From an uncultured Oscillibacter sp. (GTDB lineage Bacteria; Bacillota; Clostridia; Oscillospirales; Oscillospiraceae), in contig CAMXNV010000003.1 in NCBI GenBank assembly GCA_947245315.1, positions 1 to 28,479 on the forward strand: 28,479 nucleotides of DNA, given 5' to 3'. The translations under genes were made by a program, and so were the position numbers. Below are positions 1-7,949 of this stretch, piece by piece (the first letter of the stretch is position 1; each line of letters starts with the position of its first letter). The notes under the pieces were generated by a model. That model was not told the origin of the DNA. It made no database searches and saw only the letters and a program-made list of their open reading frames with translations.

Positions 1-736
1 CCAGCATCATGCCGGCGCCCTTCTGGGGAGGCGTGAAGCTCTTGAAGATGTTGGTAGGGGAGCCCTTCAGGCCGATGGTGTCCACGTTGATGAGCCGGTG
101 ATCCTTGAGCTTCTCATAGTCAAAGGTCTCCAGAGGCTTGTTATAGGTGGCATAGATGCCCCCGATGGACATGTAGCGGGGATTGTTCAGCTCCTTGATG
201 CAGGTCAGCAGGCAGGGGGTCTTGACCTTGATGGTCATATAGCCGTCCTCCAGCATCCGCTTGACCGTGATATTTTCCCCGTCCTTGTGGATATCGGCGG
301 CATAGGTGACCTGGGGCAGGCCCAGCTTCTCGGCCATCTGGGGGCCCACCTGGGCGGTGTCGCCGTCGATGGCCTGGCGGCCGCACATGACTACGTCGTC
401 CTTTTCCACGCCGATGGTATCCACGGCGGCGGCCAGGATCTGAGAGGTGGCATAAGTATCGGAGCCGCCGAACTCACGGGCGGAGACCAGCACGGCCTCA
501 TCCGCGCCCATGGCCATGAGCTCCCGGAGCATGGAGGCCGCCGGGGGCGGGCCCATGGTGACCACGATGACCTTGCAGCCGGTCTCGTCCTTCAATTTCA
601 GGGCGGCCTCTACCGCGTTCATATCATCCGGGTTTGTAATGGTCTGCATGGAAGCCCGGTTCAGGGTGCCGTCGGGGTTGACGGCCACCTTGCCGGAGGT
701 ATCGGGGACCTGCTTGACACAGACAATGATTTTCAT
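1..736 (-). CDS. etfB: Electron transfer flavoprotein beta subunit (3' end beyond the window)
   Basis: EtfB pairs with EtfA to pass electrons to and from butyryl-CoA dehydrogenase; in clostridia the Bcd/EtfAB complex bifurcates electrons from NADH to crotonyl-CoA and ferredoxin. The reading frame begins MKIIVCVKQVPDT, the classic EtfB N-terminus, and contains the family motifs VVTMGPP, GRQAIDGDTAQVGPQ and TPCLLTCIKELNNPRYMS. About 245 residues are present and the stop lies beyond the left edge, so the last 10-20 residues are missing. The ATG at 736 has a GGAGG site 8 nt upstream. It starts 18 nt after the bcd stop, so the two are co-transcribed. etfA is expected immediately to the left. The family call is secure. 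Bifurcation itself is inferred from the Bcd context. Confidence 0.95.
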   Translation of the reverse strand, partial: MKIIVCVKQVPDTSGKVAVNPDGTLNRASMQTITNPDDMNAVEAALKLKDETGCKVIVVTMGPPPAASMLRELMAMGADEAVLVSAREFGGSDTYATSQILAAAVDTIGVEKDDVVMCGRQAIDGDTAQVGPQMAEKLGLPQVTYAADIHKDGENITVKRMLEDGYMTIKVKTPCLLTCIKELNNPRYMSIGGIYATYNKPLETFDYEKLKDHRLINVDTIGLKGSPTNIFKSFTPPQKGAGMML

Positions 737-754
737 AGTCGTTTCCTCCTCCTC

Positions 755-1894
<1,140 letters not shown>

Positions 1895-1949
1895 GTGATG
1901 TTCTCTCCTTTTATATAGAATGAAAAATAATGGGACTACTATAGTAAGC

Positions 1950-2097
1950 TTCCGCGAAGCGGCCCCCGTCCCCCCGCAGGGAAGGGGGAATGCTCAAGGG
2001 GGGACGCCAGTCCCCTCTTGAAGGGAGGCGGAAGGAATGGAGCATAGCGGAGCTTTCGCCGCAAGGCGGAAGCGGAGTGGGCGGAATTTCTTCCGCC
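1950..2097. repeat. Palindromic intergenic element between abfD and bcd
   Basis: The roughly 200 nt between bcd and abfD is packed with inverted repeats. CGTCCCCCC at 1967-1975 pairs with GGGGGGACG at 1998-2006. CTTTCGCC at 2053-2060 pairs with GGCGGAAG at 2065-2072 around a GCAA tetraloop. GCGGAA and TTCCGC words recur through the segment. No convincing gene is present. It resembles a small palindromic dispersed repeat that would form structure in the operon mRNA, possibly an RNA-stability or processing element. Copy number elsewhere in the genome cannot be judged here. Confidence 0.6.
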
Positions 2098-3573
2098 TTA
2101 CTGGATGCCCGCGATATCCTTGGCCAACTGCTTCTTGCCCTGGATATTGCCCTGGCGGGCGATCATAATGCGCTGGGCCTGGGGAGAGCCCGCGCCGTGC
2201 ATGGACTCGGTGCGGTAGCCCACCGCCGCCGCGCCCAGGCACATGTTCTCCAGGAAGCGCATGACCCGCTGGCGGTCCTCCGTGCTGACGCCCTCCCGGG
2301 CGGCGAAGAACTTGTTGCAGATGTCCCCGATGGTCTCGCCGTTCCGGCCCACCACGGTGTCGGACTCGAAGTCCTTCTGAGAGGGCATGGTGACCATCAG
2401 GCCGCCCGCCACGTCCTCGGCCAGGCGCACGATCTCATAGGGGAAGCGGGTGACGTTCTGCTTGCAGACGTTGGCCAGCAGCAGGTCGATCTGGTAGTTG
2501 CCCGCCTTGGTCTTGAAGCCCTGGGAGGAGCAGGCGATGCCGCAGCAGTACAGGGTCTCGTTCAAGTGGGTCATCTCGATCAGCTTATCCTTGACGGCGG
2601 AGGCTTTTTCCACTCCGTTGTACTCGGCGGCAAGGGCCGCGGCTCCGATGACCACGTCGCCCACGCCCACCTTGCAGCCGCCGTAGCTCTGCCGGTGATA
2701 GCCCGCGAAGCGCTCCACGATCATGCCGGCGAACTCATACTCGCCGTTGAGGAAGATGTACTCATTGGGGATGAACACGTGGTCCAGGACCACCAGGGCC
2801 TCCTGGCCGCCGAACTTGGCGTTGCCCACGTCGATGGACGCGCCCTCTTCCAGCTTCCGGGTGTCGCAGGACTGACGGCCGTAGATCATGTACATGCCCT
2901 CGGCGTCGGTGGGGCAGGCGAAGCTCACCGCCCAATCCTTGTCCGCCTCGCCCATGGAGATGGTGGGCATGAAGATGTGCCAGTGGGAGTTGATGGAGCC
3001 GGTCTGGTGGCACTTCGCGCCGCAGACCACGATGCCGTCGTCCCGGCGCTCCACCACGTGGACGTACATGTCGGGATCCGCCTGAGCGCTGGGGGCCTTG
3101 GAGCGGTCGCCCTTGGGGTCCGTCATGGCTCCGTCCACGGTCAGGTCGTTGTCCTGGACCATGGTAATGAACTTTTTGAAGTTCTCATGGTAGTGGGTCC
3201 CGTATTTCTCATCGATTTCATAGGTCGAGGAGAAGACGGCGTTGAAGGCGTCCATGCCCACGCAGCGCTGGAAGCAGCTTGCGGTCTTCTGACCCAGGAG
3301 GCGCTGCATTTTGACCTTGTTAATCAGGTCCTCGGTGGACTGGTGCAGGTGGGTGAAGCGGTTGACGGTGTGGCCCGTCAGGCTGGACTTCACGGTCATG
3401 AGGTCCTTGTACTGGGGGTCCTGGGCCAGGGCGTAGGTCATGGCGACGCAGTTGATGGAGGGGCGGATCATGGGGTGATCCACCCAGTTCTCGATCTCCT
3501 CGCCGAACATGTAGACCCGGGTCTTGAGCTTGCGCAGGCTCTCGATATACTCTTGGGCGGTCATTAAGGCCAT
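2098..3573 (-). CDS. abfD: 4-hydroxybutyryl-CoA dehydratase / vinylacetyl-CoA isomerase
   Basis: AbfD dehydrates 4-hydroxybutyryl-CoA to crotonyl-CoA by a radical mechanism using FAD and a [4Fe-4S] cluster, the hallmark step of 4-aminobutyrate and succinate-semialdehyde fermentation. The 491-residue protein matches, from memory, the Clostridium aminobutyricum enzyme almost end to end (490 aa, e.g. TRVYMFGE, WVDHPMIRPS, KMQRLLGQKTASCFQRCVG, GYHRQSYGGCKVG). All four expected cluster ligands are visible: Cys100, Cys104, His293 and Cys300 (99, 103, 292 and 299 in C. aminobutyricum numbering). The ATG at 3573 has AGGAGG 8 nt upstream. It lies downstream of the CoA-transferase and upstream of bcd. 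No 4-hydroxybutyrate dehydrogenase or succinate-semialdehyde dehydrogenase gene is in the window. Confidence 0.96.
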   Translation of the reverse strand: MALMTAQEYIESLRKLKTRVYMFGEEIENWVDHPMIRPSINCVAMTYALAQDPQYKDLMTVKSSLTGHTVNRFTHLHQSTEDLINKVKMQRLLGQKTASCFQRCVGMDAFNAVFSSTYEIDEKYGTHYHENFKKFITMVQDNDLTVDGAMTDPKGDRSKAPSAQADPDMYVHVVERRDDGIVVCGAKCHQTGSINSHWHIFMPTISMGEADKDWAVSFACPTDAEGMYMIYGRQSCDTRKLEEGASIDVGNAKFGGQEALVVLDHVFIPNEYIFLNGEYEFAGMIVERFAGYHRQSYGGCKVGVGDVVIGAAALAAEYNGVEKASAVKDKLIEMTHLNETLYCCGIACSSQGFKTKAGNYQIDLLLANVCKQNVTRFPYEIVRLAEDVAGGLMVTMPSQKDFESDTVVGRNGETIGDICNKFFAAREGVSTEDRQRVMRFLENMCLGAAAVGYRTESMHGAGSPQAQRIMIARQGNIQGKKQLAKDIAGIQ

Positions 3574-3601
3574 TATATTATCCTCCTAGTTTGTTTAAGT
3601 G

Positions 3602-3754
3602 AGGAGTTAGGAGTTAGAAGTTAGGAGTTGTTCCCCCGCTGCCGGTCTGGCCTTTTTTGGGGGGGATTCCTAATCTTCTCAAAGCTCGCTCCTAAATTCC
3701 TCGTTCCTAACTCCTAACTCCTAACTCCTAACTCCTAATTCCTAACTCCTAACT
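3602..3754. repeat. Inverted arrays of a heptanucleotide tandem repeat (AGGAGTT / CCTAACT)
   Basis: The gap between abfD and the CoA-transferase gene holds two tandem arrays of the same heptamer in opposite orientation. The left array, 3602-3629, is four AGGAGTT units with one AGAAGTT variant. The right array, 3706-3754, is seven CCTAACT units with one CCTAATT variant. The arms are complementary and can form a stem of more than 25 bp, closing a loop that holds a T/G run at 3652-3666 and degenerate CTCCTAA-like words. The pattern recalls short tandemly repeated repetitive (STRR) heptamers described in cyanobacteria. No gene is present. Confidence 0.85.
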
Positions 3755-3758
3755 GAAG

Positions 3759-5315
3759 TCAATCGTTCGCCAGGCCCATCAGCTCGTCGCGGAAGATCCG
3801 CTCGTCCATAAGCTTGAGGTCCTCGGCGATCTTGGGCATGAACTCCATCTGGTCCAGCACCTGGGTCTGGAGGTCAATGCCCGGGGCGATCTCGATGAGG
3901 GTCACGCCCTCGGGGCGGAGCTCGAACACCGCCCGCTCGGTGACGTAGAGCACGGGCTGGTGGACCTTGTTGGCGTAGACGCCGGAGAAGGTGATGTGCT
4001 CCACCTGATTCACGAATTTCTTCTTCGCGCCCTCCTGGACGATGACCAGCTTGCCGTCCCGGCACTCGGTTTTCAGTCCCTTGGCGGTGAAGGTGCCGCA
4101 GTAGACCACCTTTTTGGCGTTCTGGGTGATGTCGATGAAGCCGCCCGCGCCCGCCAGCCGGGTGCCGAACTTGGAGACGTTCAGGTCCCCGTTGGGGGCC
4201 GTCTCCGCAAGCCCTAAGAAGGCCACATCCAGGCCGCCGCCGTGGTAGAAGTCAAACTGGACGTTGTGGTCCAGGATGGCCATGGAGTTGGCCGCGCCGC
4301 CGAACTGGGTGCCGCCGTAGGGCACACCGGCGATGCTTCCCGCTTCCACGGTCAGGGTCATCTTGTTGGAGATGCCCTCCTCCGCCGCCACATTGGCAAT
4401 TTTTTCCGGAGCGCCGGTGCCCAGGTTCACGATGGCGTCCTGGGGCAGCTCCATGGCGGCCCGGCGGGCCAGAATCTTCTTGGCGTCCAGGGGGATGGGG
4501 GGGATGGCGTCCACAGGGATACGGAACTCGCCGCTGAGGGCCCCGTCGTAGGGCATGCCCAGGCACTGGTTGTTGTCCTCCTGGGAACCCACCACGATGG
4601 CGTCCACGTAGATGCCGGGAATCTTCACCAGCCGGGGGTCCAGGCTTCCGCCCTGGACGATCTTCTCCACCTGGACGATGACGATGCCGCCGGAGTTCTT
4701 GGTGGCCTGGCACTGGGCCGTCACGTCCAGGGGGCCGATCTCCCGATGGACGGTGCAGTTGCCGTACTCGTCGGCGTAGCTGCCCCGGACCAGGCAGACG
4801 TTGATGGGGATGGGCTTGTAGAGCAGGCGCTCCTCGCCCTCGATCTCCACCAGCTTCACCAGGTCCTCCTTGGTGACGTCGTTGAGCTTGCCGCCTCCGT
4901 TCCGGGGGTCGGCGAAGGTGTAGAGGCCCACGTGGGTAATGGTTCCGATGTTGTGGGCCGCGATATCCCGGTACATGTGGGTGATGACGCCCTGGGGCAG
5001 GTTATATGCCTCCAGCTTGTTGGCCAGGGCCAGCTCGCCCAGCTTGGCCGCCCGGTCCCAGTGGCCGCCGACCACGCGCTTGCACATGCCCTCGTGGCCG
5101 AAGTGGTCGCCGCCGGTGCCGTCCCGGTGGCCCTGCCCGGCGGCAAAGAAGAGGGTCAGGTCCCGGGGGTGCCCGGTTTCCACAAAGCGCTGCTCCAGGG
5201 CCTTGGTCAGGGCCTCGGGGCAGGCGCAGCTGACAAAGCCGCCGGTAGAGACGGTGTCGCCGTCCTTTACCATCAGAGCCGCTTCCTCAGCGGTGATGAC
5301 ACGAACTTTTTTCAT
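3759..5315 (-). CDS. Acyl-CoA:acetate CoA-transferase, propionate CoA-transferase (Pct/YdiF) type
   Basis: This class I CoA-transferase moves CoA between short-chain acyl-CoAs and free acids through a covalent glutamyl-CoA thioester. The 518-residue single chain fuses the alpha and beta halves, as in C. propionicum Pct (about 524 aa) and E. coli YdiF. The N-terminal half has ITAEEAALMVKDGDTVSTGGF and the C-terminal half has the active-site segment TVEAGSIAGVPYGG. Its glutamate is residue 324, the same number as the known catalytic Glu of C. propionicum Pct. Next to abfD it probably loads CoA onto 4-hydroxybutyrate, or releases butyrate or propionate. The dedicated AbfT family (about 440 aa) is not what is seen here. 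A GAGG site precedes the ATG at 5315. Family confident; substrate inferred. Confidence 0.9.
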   Translation of the reverse strand: MKKVRVITAEEAALMVKDGDTVSTGGFVSCACPEALTKALEQRFVETGHPRDLTLFFAAGQGHRDGTGGDHFGHEGMCKRVVGGHWDRAAKLGELALANKLEAYNLPQGVITHMYRDIAAHNIGTITHVGLYTFADPRNGGGKLNDVTKEDLVKLVEIEGEERLLYKPIPINVCLVRGSYADEYGNCTVHREIGPLDVTAQCQATKNSGGIVIVQVEKIVQGGSLDPRLVKIPGIYVDAIVVGSQEDNNQCLGMPYDGALSGEFRIPVDAIPPIPLDAKKILARRAAMELPQDAIVNLGTGAPEKIANVAAEEGISNKMTLTVEAGSIAGVPYGGTQFGGAANSMAILDHNVQFDFYHGGGLDVAFLGLAETAPNGDLNVSKFGTRLAGAGGFIDITQNAKKVVYCGTFTAKGLKTECRDGKLVIVQEGAKKKFVNQVEHITFSGVYANKVHQPVLYVTERAVFELRPEGVTLIEIAPGIDLQTQVLDQMEFMPKIAEDLKLMDERIFRDELMGLAND

Positions 5316-5374
5316 ATCAGGCTTCCTCTTTTCTTGCTCTTCATTTATAATGAGATGGACTCAAGATATCTTTT

Positions 5375-5521
5375 TCAGCCCTGCAAGTCCTCCCGCAGGT
5401 CCTTCTCCAGCTTTTCCAGCGTCTTGAGGACATCCTCCTTGGTCTCTTGGTTTTTGGCCTCGTCCAGCCAGCGAAGGATTCCCTTCAGGTAACTCTTAAA
5501 CTGTAAATCCGTCATTCCCAT
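5375..5521 (-). CDS. Small conserved-looking protein of 48 residues, function unknown
   Basis: A short frame lies between crt and the CoA-transferase gene. The ATG at 5521 has GGAGG 9 nt upstream; a second in-frame ATG at 5515 is possible but less well spaced. The product begins MGMTDLQFKSYLKGILRWLDE and ends KDLREDLQG. It is highly charged and predicted helical, with a heptad-like Leu pattern in the second half (VLKTLEKLEKDL) that could form a short coiled coil. There is no signal peptide, membrane segment or Cys motif. Its good ribosome binding site and position in the operon argue that it is real. I do not recognise a named family. Confidence 0.65.
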   Translation of the reverse strand: MGMTDLQFKSYLKGILRWLDEAKNQETKEDVLKTLEKLEKDLREDLQG

Positions 5522-5573
5522 GCAGCTTAACCTCCATTCCGCTGACACGCAGCTTAACCAATCCAAGGGGGAC

Positions 5574-6374
5574 TTATTTGTTCTGGAAATGCTTCTCCTT
5601 CCGCTTCTCCAGGAAAGCGCCCATGCCCTCCTTCTGGTCCTCGGTGGCGAAGCACATGGCAAAGAGCTCGTTCTCCAGGGCGATGCCGTCGTCGATATCC
5701 ATCTGCATGCCCCGGTCGATGCAGGCCTTGGAGTACTTGACCGCGATGGGGGCGTTGGCCGTGAAGGATTTCGCCATTTTCACGGCGGCGTCCAGCAGCT
5801 CCTCGGGGGCGTAGACCTCATTCACCAGGCCGATGGCCTTGGCCTCCTCGGCGCCGATGACCTTGCCGGAGAAGATCAGCTCCTTGGCCTTGGCGACGCC
5901 CACACGGCGGGGCAGCCGCTGGGTGCCGGAGAAGCCGGGGGTGATGCCCAGGCCCACCTCGGGCTGGCCGAACTTCGCGCCGCCCTTGCCCTCGGCGTTG
6001 GGCCCGGCGGCCAGGATGATGTCGCAGCTCATGGCAATCTCGCAGCCGCCGCCCAGGGCGAAGCCGTTCACCGCGGCGATGGTGGGGATTTCCAGCTTCT
6101 CGATGCGGCGGAACAGGGCGCTGCCCCGCTGGCCCCACTTGCGGCCCTGGGCCACGTCCATGGGCTTCTGCTCGCCGATGTCGGCCCCGGCCACGAAGGA
6201 GCGGCCCTCGCCGGTGAGGATGAAGGCCCGGAGCTTCGCGTCCTTCTCCACCTCCGAAATCAGCGCCTCCAGGTCGGAGATGACCTGAGAGTTCAGGGCA
6301 TTCAGAGCCTCGGGGCGGTTGATGGTGGCGATACCGATGTCGCCGTTTTTCTCATAACGGATGGTCTGATACAT
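5574..6374 (-). CDS. crt: 3-hydroxybutyryl-CoA dehydratase / enoyl-CoA hydratase (crotonase)
   Basis: Crt interconverts crotonyl-CoA and 3-hydroxybutyryl-CoA. The 266-residue protein closely follows clostridial Crt: INRPEALNALNS near the N-terminus, the oxyanion-hole motif SFVAGADI, and both catalytic glutamates, Glu112 in FALGGGCEIAMSCD and Glu139 in FGQPEVGLGITPG. The spacing between the two glutamates is 27 residues instead of the usual 20, because of an extra Gly/Asn/Lys-rich stretch (GPNAEGKGG). The ATG at 6374 has AAGGAGG upstream. It is the first gene of the operon, behind a strong promoter. With abfD and bcd it would serve the oxidative branch of crotonyl-CoA disproportionation. No thiolase or classic hbd lies in this operon. 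Confidence 0.93.
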   Translation of the reverse strand: MYQTIRYEKNGDIGIATINRPEALNALNSQVISDLEALISEVEKDAKLRAFILTGEGRSFVAGADIGEQKPMDVAQGRKWGQRGSALFRRIEKLEIPTIAAVNGFALGGGCEIAMSCDIILAAGPNAEGKGGAKFGQPEVGLGITPGFSGTQRLPRRVGVAKAKELIFSGKVIGAEEAKAIGLVNEVYAPEELLDAAVKMAKSFTANAPIAVKYSKACIDRGMQMDIDDGIALENELFAMCFATEDQKEGMGAFLEKRKEKHFQNK

Positions 6375-6397
6375 GATAAGTATCCTCCTTCATTTTT

Positions 6398-6412
6398 CGG
6401 GGCCGGGCCCCG
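6398..6412. promoter_or_regulatory. GC-rich hairpin in the crt leader
   Basis: A perfect inverted repeat, CGGGGC / GCCCCG with a 3-nt centre, lies about 25 nt upstream of the crt start, flanked by A/T runs on both sides. In the crt direction it falls within the first 25 nt of the predicted transcript. It could stabilise the 5' end of the mRNA. In the plus direction it is followed by five T residues and could act as a weak terminator. Confidence 0.4.
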
Positions 6413-6427
6413 TTTTTCCCGACAGAT

Positions 6428-6457
6428 ATTATAGCAAACGGCGTGCCAATTTTTCAA
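6428..6457 (-). promoter_or_regulatory. Sigma-A promoter for the crt-orf48-pct-abfD-bcd-etfB operon
   Basis: On the minus strand, TTGAAA (6452-6457) and a perfect TATAAT (6428-6433) are separated by 18 nt. The -10 box is preceded by TGC, making an extended -10. Transcription should start near 6421, giving a leader of about 47 nt to the crt ATG at 6374. Confidence 0.8.
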
Positions 6458-6688
6458 GGCGCAGTTTCTTCCGAACCGGCCAGTTTTCCGTGGAGAGTGC
6501 CAAAAAAACGGAGCCGTTTTGTAGGTTTCGCAGAGGCGCTTGGCCGGAAGTTTCTGGGAGTATTCAAAAATGAATAGCCCATCCGGTGCCGCCGGGGGAC
6601 CGGAGCCTCCGCCTCTTTGTGAAAAACGCCGGTTCGGAGGGACATCCTCTGTGAAATCCGCGCAAAAACCCGCCGGGCGGCGGCATTC

Positions 6689-6725
6689 TATTCGTTGTTG
6701 AATAATCGCTATTCACAAACGAATA
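6689..6725. promoter_or_regulatory. AT-rich compound palindrome in the crt / ECF-sigma divergent region
   Basis: Outer arms TATTCGTT (6689-6696) and AACGAATA (6718-6725) enclose inner arms GAATA (6700-6704) and TATTC (6710-6714). A related perfect inverted repeat, TATTCA-AAAA-TGAATA, lies at 6561-6576. A separate GC-rich hairpin, CCCGGCGG / CCGCCGGG, follows at 6737-6759. The roughly 500 nt between crt and the sigma gene holds no convincing gene. These palindromes are candidate operator sites or parts of a small repeat. No regulator can be assigned. Confidence 0.5.
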
Positions 6726-6786
6726 AAAAGCAGCCCCCCGGCGGGGCCGGTCCGCCGGGAAACCGGAAAAAATTTTTTCGATTTTT

Positions 6787-6813
6787 TGAAGAATCTCCGG
6801 CGGCTGCATCGTA
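6787..6813 (+). promoter_or_regulatory. Candidate autogenous ECF-type promoter with upstream A/T tract
   Basis: TGAAGA (6787-6792) and CGTA (6810-6813) are separated by 17 nt, resembling the TGAAAC-N16-CGTA layout of ECF promoters such as Bacillus SigW. A run of six A then six T (6767-6778) lies just upstream, where an UP element or bent DNA would sit. ECF operons commonly autoactivate, which fits. No good sigma-A pair was seen at the same place. Confidence 0.45.
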
Positions 6814-6876
6814 TGATCTTTGTCGGACGACAGGGAGCGCCGGACGGGGTCCGGGCGGAGGGGGTGAGGAGACGGC

Positions 6877-7386
6877 GTGGCATCCATGACAAAGGAACAA
6901 TTCTCCGGCCTGGTCTTTCAATACGAGCGGCTGGTGTACACCATCTGCTTTCAACTGGTCCGGGACGCCGCCGCCGCCGAGGACCTGACCCAGGAGACCT
7001 TTCTCTCCGCCTACCTGCACCGGGACGGCATTCCGGAGGGCTACGAGCGCCAGTGGCTGGGGCGCATCGCGGCCAACAAGGCCAAGGACCATCTCCAGAG
7101 CGCCTGGAACCGGCGCACGGTCCTCCCGGGGGAGGAGGAGCTGGCCCGGGGCCTGGCCCCGCCCGCCGAGGAGGTGGCCCTCCGGCGGAGCCGCGCCGCC
7201 GACGCCCGGGCGGCCATCGAGGGCCTCAAGGAGCCCTACCGGCAGGTGTGCCGCCTGTGCCTGCTGGAGGAGCGATCCCCCGAGGAGGCCGCCCTGGCGC
7301 TGGGCAGGCCCGTGAAGACCGTGTACACACAACTGACCCGGGGCAAGCGGCTGCTCCGGGAAATCCTGGAAAGGGGTGAGACGTAG
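6877..7386 (+). CDS. ECF-subfamily RNA polymerase sigma factor
   Basis: A 169-residue group 4 sigma factor with region 2 at about residues 8-75 (FSGLVFQYERLVYTICFQLV, then the AEDLTQETFLSAY motif) and region 4 at about 110-160 (IEGLKEPYRQV, then the helix-turn-helix SPEEAALALGRPVKTVYTQL). Region 3 is absent, as usual for ECF factors. It would direct RNA polymerase to a stress regulon, and it is followed at once by a zinc-finger anti-sigma factor. The start is the GTG at 6877, which has GAGGAG about 6 nt upstream. The ATG at 6886 would be too far from it. The trigger and regulon are unknown. Confidence 0.92.
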   Translation: MASMTKEQFSGLVFQYERLVYTICFQLVRDAAAAEDLTQETFLSAYLHRDGIPEGYERQWLGRIAANKAKDHLQSAWNRRTVLPGEEELARGLAPPAEEVALRRSRAADARAAIEGLKEPYRQVCRLCLLEERSPEEAALALGRPVKTVYTQLTRGKRLLREILERGET

Positions 7387-7387
7387 G

Positions 7388-7843
7388 ATGGTATTTCGGG
7401 AGGATGGACATATCAGCGGCGGGGCCCTGGCGGCCCTGGCCCGGAACGAGGACCGCTTCAGCGAGCTGGAGCGCCTGGAGCTTGCGGAGCACCTGGCTTT
7501 CTGCGACGAGTGCCTGCTGCGCTACACCCTGGCCATGGAGGAGGGAGCCCTGCTGGTCCCGGAGCGGTCCTGTCAAAAGACCCTCTGGGCCCGGATCAGA
7601 GGTCGGGCCCTCCGGCTGGCGGCCAGCCGGTATGCCACCGCCGTGGCCGCCGTGGCCCTGGCCCTGACGGTGCTCTGGAGCGGGGACCCGGCGGCCTTCA
7701 CCCGGCCCCTCATACCGGAGGACCGGCCCAGCATCTCCAGGCAGCTAACGGGCCTGACCGGGGAGATCAACGACTCCCTGCGGGAGACCGTAGGCGGCTT
7801 ATCCGATTTTTTTAATGGGTTACTTTTCTTGAAAGAAAAGTAA
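7388..7843 (+). CDS. Membrane-anchored zinc-finger anti-sigma factor
   Basis: A protein of about 151 residues that probably binds and holds the ECF sigma factor until a signal arrives. Residues about 34-41 carry HLAFCDEC, an HX3CX2C zinc-binding anti-sigma (ZAS) motif, in the cytoplasmic N-terminal half. A single membrane segment (YATAVAAVALALTVLW) lies near residues 80-97, leaving an outer domain of about 55 residues. The chosen start is the ATG at 7388, just after the sigma stop, with AGGGGTGAG 7 nt upstream; an in-frame GTG at 7376 would overlap the sigma gene. The last residues and the stop codon lie inside a palindromic repeat at 7818-7845, so the C-terminus may have been remodelled by it. 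Confidence 0.85.
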   Translation: MVFREDGHISGGALAALARNEDRFSELERLELAEHLAFCDECLLRYTLAMEEGALLVPERSCQKTLWARIRGRALRLAASRYATAVAAVALALTVLWSGDPAAFTRPLIPEDRPSISRQLTGLTGEINDSLRETVGGLSDFFNGLLFLKEK

Positions 7844-7845
7844 CC
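7818..7845. repeat. REP-like perfect palindrome overlapping the anti-sigma 3' end
   Basis: GGTTACTTTTCTT (7818-7830) and AAGAAAAGTAACC (7833-7845) are perfect 13-bp arms around a 2-nt centre. The anti-sigma stop codon (7841-7843) is inside the right arm. The following stretch to about 7933 is non-coding and looks like the remainder of a dispersed repeat, since similar palindrome-plus-tail sequences are common between bacterial genes. In RNA it would form a strong hairpin that could uncouple the sigma/anti-sigma genes from the two membrane-protein genes. Confidence 0.7.
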
Positions 7846-7949
7846 AAAAGAACTTTATCACGCTACCAGGTCTGGCAATGGTCCAACCCCGCACGGCGGC
7901 AACCAAGCCAGTGCTTTTCGCTAGACACTCATTAAGGAGGAAACAAGGC

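Noticed and set aside
3602..3754. CRISPR array
   Set aside because: The repeats are contiguous 7-mers without spacers and invert between the two clusters; no cas gene is near.
7878..7949. N-terminal extension of the TM2-like protein from an ATG at 7878
   Set aside because: The stretch lies in repeat-derived DNA and lacks a ribosome binding site, while the ATG at 7950 has AAGGAGG at ideal spacing.
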